From NCBI RefSeq assembly GCF_954871325.1, contig NC_088776.1:4347985-4411984 (forward strand): a DNA stretch of 64,000 nt, given 5' to 3'. Positions 25,089 through 34,041 of the stretch are shown in pieces. The DNA is from Gordionus sp. m RMFG-2023. Taxonomy: Eukaryota > Nematomorpha > Gordioida > Chordodea > Parachordodidae. Numbering within the stretch: the first letter of the stretch is position 1; every line of letters starts with the position of its first letter. The position numbers were made by a program, and so were the translations under genes. The notes under the pieces are model-generated. The model was not told where the DNA came from. It ran no database searches and saw only the letters and a list, made by a program, of their open reading frames with translations.

Positions 25089-26261
25089 CATAGGCGTAGC
25101 CAGGATTTTCATAAGGGGGAAATCAAAAATGGGGGCTTTGCCCCAGACCCCTTGGGCGGGCCTTCGGCCCGCCTTCGGCCGGGTTACTTAACCTATATAT
25201 AGTCATAAAATATTTTTACAAATTTTAATAAAAAAATAAGCCTGGAACAAATATGAAATATATTTTTATTAGTTTATATAAAATAAAAATATAATAAATT
25301 ACTTGTATTGTATATACCTTAATATAAAAGCATGGTAATAATTTATTCCAAACAATTATAAGAAATTTATTTATAATAAGTAAGTAGACATATAGTTGAT
25401 TTTACCCTATTATATAGAATTATTTATAAAATACTAGGTAAAATTCCAATTTTACAGACATATTTGACAGTTAGAGAATATATTACAGTTAATAATCTGA
25501 CAAAATTTACTAATCAATGCTCTTAATATTAAATATAGCAACAATTACATACAATTATTTAACGCCATCTATTTTATTTAAGTATATATAAATTTAATCT
25601 TCATATTATTCATCCCACAATGTCTTTAAAAGATATTTTCTGATGTCCTTATCAATATTTTATAGTTTTCTGTAAAATATATAATTCGCTATATTGGTAA
25701 AAATACTTGATTGTCATTTGATAATTAGATATATTGTAAATCGACGACATATAATATTCCACTGTTTATATTGTGCTTTATTTTTTTAATTTATGATTTA
25801 ATTTTATCAAAAGTTTTATAATTATATTTTACTTTTATTGAGATAAATAAATTAAAATTACTCACTTTATAAAAAATTATATTTGATATATTATATTATT
25901 TAGTAATTTTATAGATCTATTATTAATAATTATAATACATTTCACTTCTGTCTTAAGACTTATCCTTGGCCTATATTCCATTTATTAAAAAACATTTTTG
26001 GTTCATTTTATATATTTATAAATTTATTTTCTCAAAAATCTATAAATTATGATGAATAGTTTTATAAAAAAATATCAACTTTTACATTCTTTCTTTTAAA
26101 TTATTATTTAAGATATATGCATACATATATGAGGGTCAGGGAGTGGGGAGAGGACTAAGGGGGATATTTTTTATTAGCTATAAATGATATTTACAAAAAG
26201 TGATAAATATCTGAAGGGGGGGGAAATTTCCCCTTGTCCCCCCCCCCTGGCTACGCCTATG
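25089..26261. mobile_element. Non-autonomous hAT element, 1173 bp, perfect 8 bp target duplication
   Basis: Terminal inverted repeats CATAGGCGTAGCCAGG (left) and CCTGGCTACGCCTATG (right) match exactly over 16 bases. The host sequence CCATATAA is duplicated on both sides (25081-25088 and 26262-26269), the 8 bp signature of hAT insertion. Just inside the left end are short GC-rich hairpins (GGGGCTTTGCCCC, and GGCGGGCC with GGCCCGCC). Poly-G and poly-C tracts lie just inside the right end. The rest is AT-rich with no transposase, so it depended on an enzyme elsewhere. The perfect ends point to recent insertion. Confidence 0.9.
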
Positions 26262-26269
26262 CCATATAA

Positions 26270-26632
26270 TTATCGTTCTTTTAGGACATTGATCATTTCC
26301 TCGTCATTTATCGAATCGTTATTTTGAACATTATCAACTTTTAACTCTTGAATTGTCTTTTTTCGACATGCAAATTATAATAATTAATATAATTTATTTG
26401 TTTCATAATACATATAAATATATAAATTTGGATATTTTCAATTATAAAAAATAATTGATCACAAACAAAATAAAGGAATATGAATAGGGATAAAATTTTT
26501 TTTATAATTATCACTATTAGTACATGGAAATGGAATATCATCATATCAATTAAGAAAAATAATATGAACCACAAAAAAAATCTAAAGATATGTCATATAA
26601 CAAAAATACAAAACTACAACATATTTATATAT
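26270..26632. other. AT-rich spacer
   Basis: A 77-codon minus-strand frame at 26341-26574 is low-complexity (Ile, Phe and Leu rich) and has no recognisable motif. No gene is called. Confidence 0.4.
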
Positions 26633-26840
26633 ATGTCGTAATTTTTAAAGGGATCATAACTCTCCGGGATCTTCAAGGGATAACTAAAAAATTAGGGTTT
26701 TAAGTTAAGCACGTTTTAATCGTGATAAAGAGGAATCTTTAGCGTTTTTCACGCGTTTCGTTGCGTTTTTTAATTTTGTTATTCATTAATTTTCAATATT
26801 GTTTTTTTTGGCCTTATGAAATAATAATATTATATCTAAT

Positions 26841-27560
26841 ATAAGGTAGCAATCGATACCTAATCAAAAGATCTATTCAATTGGAAGACAATCACTCCCC
26901 CATAATGGGCGAGTCTAGGTTTTGGGGAGTCAGAAATATTTTTATCAACACAAAATATCGATATGGGTATCAATAAAAGCTAATTTTAATATGGTTTGAC
27001 TGGAATTTTTTATTCTTGGTATGGGTATGACTTGGTTTTGGATAGGTGGTAAGGTAGGAGGGGGGGGGGGTGTAAAAATTATTATTTTTTGATATGGGTA
27101 TCAAATAAAAGCTAATTTTAATATGATTTGACTGAAATAATTTATTCTTGGTCTTGATGAGTATGACTTGATCTGAGGGTGGGGGTGGAGGGGGGGGTTG
27201 TAAAAAATAATTTTTACACCCCACCCCACCCCTGAGATCAAGTCATACCCATCAAGACCAAGAATGAAGACTTTCAGTCAATTAAAATTAGCTTTTATTT
27301 GATACCCATATCAAAAAAAGTATTTTTACACCCTCCCCCCCCTCCATACACTCCACCCATCAGACCAAGTCATACCCATCAAGACTAAGAATAAAGAATT
27401 TCAAACCATATTAAAATTAGCTTTTATTTGATACCCATACCGATATTTTGTGTTGATAAAAATTATTCTGACCCCCCAAGACCTAGTCCCGCCCATTATG
27501 GGGGAGAGATTGACCTCCAGTTGAATAAATCTTTTGATTAGCTATCGATTGATACCCTAT
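26841..27560. repeat. 720 bp fold-back (palindromic) block made of four related units
   Basis: The left arm (26841 to about 27200) and right arm (about 27205-27560) are inverted copies of good similarity. Paired phrases include ATCGATACCTAATCAAAAGA, CCCCCATAATGGGCG and TATTTTGTGTTGATAAAAAT. Each arm contains two units reading GATATGGGTATCAAATAAAAGCTAATTTTAATATGG up to a G-rich tract and TGTAAAAATTA. The units therefore form a nested inverted and direct array. The G or C tracts inside it give opposite strand bias in the two arms. It would fold into one long hairpin. Confidence 0.8.
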
Positions 27561-27573
27561 ATTAAACATATCT

Positions 27574-27650
27574 GGGGTGGCCTAATGGGTAAGATGTACG
27601 ATTGGAAACACGAGTATGAACAAAGACGCAGGTTCAATCCTGGTTAGGAA
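27574..27650 (+). promoter_or_regulatory. tRNA-like pol III promoter head at the 5' side of the RTE LINE
   Basis: TGGCCTAATGGGT at 27578-27590 fits the tRNA A box, and GGTTCAATCCT at 27631-27641 fits the B box, with normal A-to-B spacing of about 40-55 bp. The flanks do not form a full cloverleaf, so it is not a tRNA gene. It lies about 140 bp upstream of the LINE start codon. It could be a tRNA-derived SINE head or an internal promoter captured by the LINE. Confidence 0.5.
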
Positions 27651-27788
27651 CAAAAACTTTCAAGTTTTTCTTCGATGACTGATGTGTAAAGACATATGGT
27701 ATGATAAATTTCTTAGCTTAGAGATGACACCCCGGTCACCGACAGGCCTGGACAGCCGGGTGCTAAGGATACCTGTCCAATAAACAAA

Positions 27789-30704
27789 ATGACAGAAGTT
27801 AATGAAAATATGAATATGAAAGTTAGGGCGTTCCCTCCATGCGACGCGCAGGGTGTAGACCTCCATCCTGTGAAAAATAAAGTAAAGGTCAAAGCAAAGA
27901 AGACAAGACTGGCAAGTTTGAATATTGGGACGCTTAAAGGTAAGACGAGAGAATTGGCATCGATGTTGAACAAGAGAAAAGTTGATATAGCGTGCATACA
28001 AGAGACGAAATGGAAAGGACAGAAGACTTTGATGATTGGAGATGGGTATAAATTGCACTATAATGGACTTGTTAGCAATAGGAACGGTGTCGGCATCATC
28101 CTCAGTCAAGATCTAACCTCCTCAGTTGTAGAAGTTAACAGGATCTCTGATAGACTAATGAAGATAAAACTCTGCATTGGTCAATCAATACTACACATCC
28201 TATCAGTATATGCTCCTCAAACGGGTTGCAAGGAAGAAGAAAAAGATGACTTTAGAGCTATCCTTGATGAAGCAGTAATGGAAATCCCTAAGGAAGACCT
28301 AGTCATAATTGGAGGTGACTTAAATGCGCATGTGGGGAAAGCAAGAGATAGCTACAAAAGGCATCATGGTGGTTTTGGATACGGAGAAAGAAATGATGAA
28401 GGAGAGCATGTACTGAAATTTGCGCAAGCCTTCGACCTTGCCTTAACCAACACCTACTATAGGAAAAAAGACAGTCATTTAATAACATACGAAAGTGGTA
28501 CAAGGAAAACACAGATAGATTACATGCTAATCTCTCGCAGAAGATTAAAAGATGTAATAGACTGCAAAGTCATCCCAGTAGAAGATATCGCCGCGCAACA
28601 CAAGCTACTAATCATGGATTTACAAATTTCAAATAAATCCACTCAGAATAAGATAAAACTGGAACCATGCATCAAATGGGGCAAATTAAAAACAATGACA
28701 GATGCCTTTGCAATCAATGCAAACATTGAAACAATAAATTCATCACAAGTCAGTGAAAAAATCTGGACAGACCTTTCATCCAGATTAATAGACACTGCAA
28801 AATCGACACTAGGCTTGACAAGAGGTGGCAAAAAATTATACAAAGAACTATGGTGGTGGAATGAAGAGGTACAAACCACTATACAGGAGAAAAAAGCCCT
28901 TTATAAAATATGGTACAAATCCAAAAATGCAGATGACAAGTCAAGATACAAAAATTCCAAGAGATTAGCTACAAAGGCGGTGACTAGGGCCAAATCTAAG
29001 GCATACGATGACATGTACGAAGATCTACATACCAAAGAAGGGCAAAATAAAATATACAGATTAGCCAAACAGCGAGAAAAGAACTCTAGGGATATAAACG
29101 GAGCTAATAATCAAAAATAAAGATGGGAAATTGATAATAAAGGAAAAAGAAATAATGAATAGATGGAAAGAATATTTTCAGGAGCTTCTCAACTTTAACC
29201 CCCACATACTGCATCTCGACGAACACTCCCCTTGTCAAAACCTTGTACAACCTATAACAGAACAAGAATTAATCACATGCCTCAAGCATATGAAAAACAA
29301 CAAAGCTAGGGGCCCAGACGATATTCTAATAGAAAGCCTTAAAGCACTAGGAGATGATGGAATACATCTCCTCACAAATCTGTACAATAAAATACTTGGA
29401 AATGAAGAGGTTCCCCAAAAATGGAGGCAGAGCTATCTAGTTCCTATCTTCAAAAATAAAGGGGATCCACACAATTGTCAAAATTTTAGGGGCATAAAAC
29501 TAATGTCACACTGTCTGAAACTATACGAAATAGAAAAAAGATTAAGAGATATAATCGAAATAGGAGAGACACAGTTTGGCTTTATGCCTGGAAGATCAAC
29601 AACCGATGCTATCCATGCAATTAGGCAAATGAGTGAAAAGTACAGGGAAAAGAACAAAAAGCTACACATGGTCTTTCTCGATCTAGAAAAGGCCTTCGAT
29701 AGAATCCCAAGAAAACTTATCTGGTGGGCGCTACGCCACAAAAAAGTTCCCGAAAAATATATAAGAATAATACAGGATATGTATATGGGACATACAACAA
29801 TGGTCCGTAGCACAACAGGTACTTCAGCAGGCTTCACAATAGCCGAAGGAGTTCAACAAGGGTCGGCTCTCAGCCCACTTCTCTTCATTACAGTAATAGA
29901 TGTATTAGCACAGTCTATACCTCAAACAGTCCCGTCGAATATGATATTTGCAGATGATATTGTGATACTTGCCGAATCCAAGGATGAAATGAAAGAAAGG
30001 TTAGTGAGTTGGATAAATATCCTAGAAACGCATGGATTAAAAGTAAATAGAGAAAAGACGTGATAGGAGGAGATGAAACAGAGAGTATTGATATAAATGA
30101 ATGGCAGATATCCGCAATTGAAAGCTGCAAATATTTGGGCTCCACTATACAAATAAACGGCACAATAGAAAAAGAGATAAAGAGTAAGATTAATCAAGGG
30201 TGGTTAAAGTGGAGATCTTTATCTGGAGTGCTATTTGACAAAAGAATCCCATACAAATGAAAGGGAAAAATTTACAGTTCCATAGTACAACCAACTATTC
30301 TATATAGTTCGGAAACATGGCCAACCAAAGAATCAGACGAGAGAAGTCTACAAACTATGGAGATGAGAATGCTGAGGATGATTGCTGGGGTAACAAGAAA
30401 GGATAAAGTGCGCAGTACAAGAATACTAAGTAGCTTAAAGGTAGTGCCCATTAAGACTAAGTTAATGGTAAACAGACTTAGGTGGTATGGGCACACAATG
30501 AGAAGGCCTATGAACTACATAGGAAATAAAGTTGAGAGTTTGGAAGTGATGGGCAAACGTAAAAGAGGAAGGCCAAAACTTCAATGGGGCCATAAAGTTA
30601 GAGCCAATATAAAGAAGTATAAAATAGACAAAAGAAATTGTATGAATAACATAAAGTGGAGAGAGATGTTGAAGGAGCTTACCACCAGAAAAGAAGAAAG
30701 CTAA
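27789..30704 (+). mobile_element. RTE-type LINE (BovB/craniofacial-protein-2-like), nearly intact
   Basis: Encodes an apurinic-type endonuclease followed by reverse transcriptase. The first frame (27789-29120) holds the endonuclease motifs QETKW (about residue 71), GGDLNAHVG, QIDYMLI and QHKLLIMD. The frame from 29131 has the RT blocks FGFMPGRSTTDAIHAI, FLDLEKAFDRIP, GVQQGSALSPLLF and FADDIV. The tail from 30060 to 30704 carries YLGSTI, the ILYSSETWPT block, RWYGH and KRGRPKLQW. Lesions visible are a frameshift near 29105, a frame change near 30060 with likely loss of a few codons, and one in-frame TGA at 30258. So few lesions mean a recent copy. The 3' end runs into an A-rich tail directly before the right inverted arm. 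Confidence 0.85.
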
Positions 30705-30924
30705 AGAGAAAAAAAAAATTTCATAAGGCCAAAAAAAACAACATTGAAAATTAATGAATGACAATAAAATTAAAAAAACGCAACGAAACTCGTGAAAAAC
30801 GCTTTTAAAATAAGATTCCTCTTTATCACGATTAAAACGTGATAATGCCGTATAAAAAAATTGAAATTTTAAAGGGATCCCTTTAAGCTCTTTAAAAATT
30901 ACGACATATATATATGGATTTTAT

Positions 30925-31178
30925 ATTGTATTTTATTTTATTGCCTGATTTATTGGCAATGTGCGATTATTTGAAATTTATAGGATGGATGTTTCTATAG
31001 ATGCCGAAATGCATTGCCCGATAAAAATAACATTTTTCGAACGTTAAAAAAAATCCGCGACAAATAAAGATTTAAGGTTAGAAAATCGCTAAATAATTTT
31101 GATGAGTAAAAGTTTTTAAATTTAAAGATCTTATTTTGGAGAATAAATGTAGTATTGCTATGGGACATTACGTAATTA
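30925..31178. repeat. Copy of the receptor intron-2 segment
   Basis: Matches 46555-46800 closely and 34720-34920 more weakly, in the same orientation. Shared phrases are TTTATTGCCTGATTTA, AATGTGCGATTAT, ATAGGATGGATGTTT, GAAATGCATT, AAATAAAGATTTAA and AATGTAGTATTGCTATGGGA. The other two copies lie in the second intron of receptor copies, so this is the remnant of a further duplicate cut by the 4.3 kb composite. Confidence 0.7.
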
Positions 31179-31179
31179 T

Positions 31180-31578
31180 AGAGACAACAAGGGGAAGGTA
31201 GGTCAGAGAAGAGAAAAGGAGGGGAGAGGTCAGAGGAGGGCAAATAAGAGCAAAGAAAGGCAGGAGATTACAGTGCTACAGGAGTGCGGGGGAGGGAAAA
31301 TGGGATGAAATGAGATGAAATGAGATCTAATGAGATCAAGGCAGGGCAGGAAAAGGCAAAGGAAGGCATAAGAGGGTAAAAGAAAGCAGGGGAGGTTAGA
31401 GGAAACAAAGAAGTGCAGAGGAAGGCAAGGGTGACCAAATGAGGGGCAGAGGAGGGCAAAATAAGGCAAAAAAAACAAATATAAACAAACAAGGCTAAGG
31501 AGGGTAGGGAAGAAAGAGCAGTGAAGATCAAAGAAGGCAAATGAAACAAAGGAAAACAGGGGACTTCAAAGGAAGGCA
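31180..31578. repeat. 400 bp homopurine tract
   Basis: The plus strand is almost purely A and G, with scattered C and T, built from variants of GGCAAAGGAA, AGAGGGCAAA and GATGAAATGAG. Such polypurine tracts can adopt triplex structures and expand by slippage. Frames on the opposite strand (Ser, Pro, Leu, Phe rich) are translations of the repeat and not genes. Confidence 0.8.
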
Positions 31579-31599
31579 AATATTCCGGATTAAATTATA

Positions 31600-31860
31600 G
31601 GTTGGAAACAAATGTTAAAACTAACGTATAAGTATTCCATAATTGCGCAAAAGGAGAAAACTTTACTTTATGGTAATCTTTCGCATGTGAATGTTAAAAA
31701 TGTGTTAAATTAACTAATATTAAGAATGAAAATGGTTAGGAAATTAATTCAATTTCTATTATGAAGTTATTTTGTTCTTAATTTTGAAATCCCTTTACAT
31801 GAATGGCGTAATATTTATGGCTTTGTATGATAAAAGCACTTTTTTGAAGATGATGTCCTT
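31600..31860 (-). pseudogene. Isolated third-exon remnant of a receptor copy
   Basis: Minus-strand translation contains FSFCAIMEYLYVS, matching FAFCTLMEYLYIS in helix 7 of the gene at 34042-36876. Weaker helix 6 similarity (EFINFLTIFI-like) and matching sequence up to GTATGATA continue upstream. Stops interrupt it and the NP motif is lost. Exons 1 and 2 are not found next to it. Confidence 0.6.
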
Positions 31861-33277
31861 CCATAGTATATCAAATTTAAAATATTCCAATATTATTTGA
31901 ATATGAAATATCATTCGAATATGATTCAAATATGATTCCAATATCCAATCTTCGTTAGAAGCACACTAATTGAAGAGTTTCTATAGTTCTTACATAATAC
32001 AACCTAATAAATGAACAGATTGCAACATGAATCGAAGGAGAGATATAATGTAAAGTGTCTATATAGTCAAGTAACCTACCAAAATTTTATTTTTATAAAT
32101 TTAATAATTAATCAAAGAAGCAGAACAGTTTACCCACCAATTATTTGAACCAACCAATCTATCTTCATAGAACAGTCAGTGACTCAGAAATTTTTTAAAA
32201 TCTCTTTGGCCTAGTAAATCCTATTTGAAATTTTACTTGTGTCTGATTCTTAAAAGTATAAACCCTTTAGAAAAAAAAGATATAATAAGAGAGTTCTGAC
32301 TAATGGACATTTGCCACTAGATACTTTTATAAAAATTATATTTTATAAAAAAATTGCTAAAGAACTAAAGATCGTTGCCCCCATAAAATGTAAAATGAGA
32401 CCTTAAATACTACTATAATGGTTCCTTTTATCACAGCTTATATAATGTTTGTGGTTATATGATACTATATTGTATATTATTTACACATATGTCTTTAATG
32501 CTTACTTAATTTTTTTTTAGAGCAAACTTCAATACAATACTATATCATAATTGCGATATCAAAAACTCAATTTATTAAATCTAAATTAAAATAATATTAA
32601 TTTCAATTCACAAATATAGTAATTAAGAATGAGACTTAACATTTTATTCTAAGAAATAAAATTTAATTTTCTCCAATAGTTATACATTCTACAGTCCATA
32701 GAAATGAATATTAATATATAATTATTTTTCAATGCCATGTATTTCGATTATAAATCATTACTTAGATATTTTATAATTTAGCATTATAAAAATAATATAC
32801 ATATATAAATATATAGGTATAGTAACAATATAACTTTTTGAGGAAATATTAAGTGGTAAATGTATTATAAATTAACAGTTTGAATTGAATTTATATATAT
32901 TTGTTATAAAAATTTAATTTTGTAAGAAGGGGATAAAGAGTACATTTTTATATAATAATTTAGATGTAATTGTGCGACAATATATAAACAAATTATTAGA
33001 ATATGTATAGATAATAGCTTTAATTTATTTAATATAATAAAATAATCCTATAAGATTAGTATTATAAATTTTCAGGTTAAATATATCAAACAAAAAAAAT
33101 TCATTAAAATTCTAATTTAATGGATGAATTTACATGGGGATTGATTATAAAAATAAATATGTTATCTCCATATCATTTATATTATAATTTCCTGACCCTT
33201 TTACTCTGCATAGATAAAATTTATTTTATTTTACCATCAATATTAATATTTATCTTTTCGCTAGCAAAATTTGCAAG
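31861..33277. repeat. Duplicated AT-rich segment (paired with 39.96-40.9 kb)
   Basis: From about 32300 onward this block is colinear with 39960-40880. Shared phrases in order are GGACATTTG, AAAAAAATTGC, GAGACCTTAAATACT, TATAATGTTTGTGGTTAT, TTTAATGCTTA and, near the end, TTAATGGATGAATTTACATGGG. It holds no gene. It shows that the duplicated unit extends well beyond the receptor coding part. Confidence 0.55.
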
Positions 33278-33482
33278 TATACCTGGATTTAAATCGATTT
33301 TTAAAAAGTTCCAACTAGATATTTTAGCCAGAAAAAATATTGCCTTGAGATTTCGCGAATAAATGTCAAAACCTTTGTGCTATCTATGAGCAATATTTTT
33401 AAGGTACCCTAATATTTTTCTGGATAAAATTTTGAGTTAGCCGTTTTTAAAAGTCGGTTCAAATCGAGCAGTTTAACAACAC
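33278..33482. mobile_element. MITE family A copy downstream of the receptor gene
   Basis: The right end GAGTTAGCCGTTTTTAAAAGTCGG...TTTAACAACAC is well kept. The left end is decayed to AAATCGATTTTTAAAAAGTTC. The middle has CCAGAAAAAATATTGCC and CTATGAGCAATATTTTTAAGG. The right terminal TA has changed. Confidence 0.7.
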
Positions 33483-33484
33483 TT

Positions 33485-34041
33485 GATGTGGAAAAATAAA
33501 TAAATTATGACGTTCATTATTACTCCAAAATTATGATCTACACAAATTCTTACTATTTTTCTTCGATTAGGACTTTGGCCTAGCTTCTAGAATATCTACC
33601 CACCTCATATTCATTAAAAAAATTTCAAATATTTGTATCATTACTAATAAGAGCTTTATATTAAAAAAAAACATCCAAACAAGTCAAAAAAATAAAATTC
33701 TTATTTTTTGAATAAATTTAGAAATAATATATATATATTTTTTATAAATCTTAAAAACTGGGTTCTATCCATTAATTTAACAGCTGATTGAGTTTATAAT
33801 AATGATTTCGTTTTCATTAATTATTCTTAAATTTTAACATTATGAATTAAATTAATGATATCATTTTTAATAATTAATATGTAAAAAATTAATTTAATTT
33901 ACATTTAAAATAAGTTTAATTAATATTTAAAAATTAATTTAATTAAAAGTAATTAATAGAACTATAAACTTTAGCAGTCGTTTAATCATGATTAAATTTA
34001 GCTTTAGAAGGAAATTTACTATAATTCTAATAAATGGTTAA
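33485..34041. repeat. Receptor 3' flank, diverged copy of 40.93-41.42 kb
   Basis: Carries ATTATGATCTACACAAATTCTTA, GACTTTGGCCTAG, AATAAAATTCTTAT and GATTGAGTTTATAATAATGAT in the same order as the blocks at 13.74-14.34 and 40.93-41.42 kb. It lies directly after the stop codon of the minus-strand receptor and therefore probably includes its 3' untranslated region. Confidence 0.55.

Larger units (their letters stand above)
26633..30907. mobile_element. 4.3 kb composite bounded by 190 bp terminal inverted repeats
   Basis: The left arm 26633-26822 and the right arm 30718-30907 are inverted copies. The ends are ATGTCGTAATTTTTAAAGGG, and shared inner phrases are TTTTAATCGTGATAAAGAGG, TTTTCACG, TTGCGTTTTTTAATTTTRTT, ATTCATTAATTTTCAAT and GGCCTTATGAAAT. 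Between them sit the fold-back block, the tRNA-like head and the RTE LINE. Long arms of this kind suggest a Mutator-like or similar DNA element into which the others inserted. No transposase is present. The target duplication is unclear because both flanks are TA repeats. Confidence 0.7.

Noticed and set aside
26970-27224. 84-codon minus-strand frame with a poly-proline run
   Set aside because: It lies wholly inside the fold-back units and the proline run is the G tract read in antisense.
27660-28109. 149-codon minus-strand frame opposite the RTE endonuclease
   Set aside because: It is the antisense shadow of a strongly supported coding region and has no motif of its own.
31230-31579. Ser/Pro/Leu/Phe-rich minus-strand frames of 82-103 codons
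   Set aside because: They are translations of the homopurine repeat. Open frames arise there because stop codons are rare in that composition.
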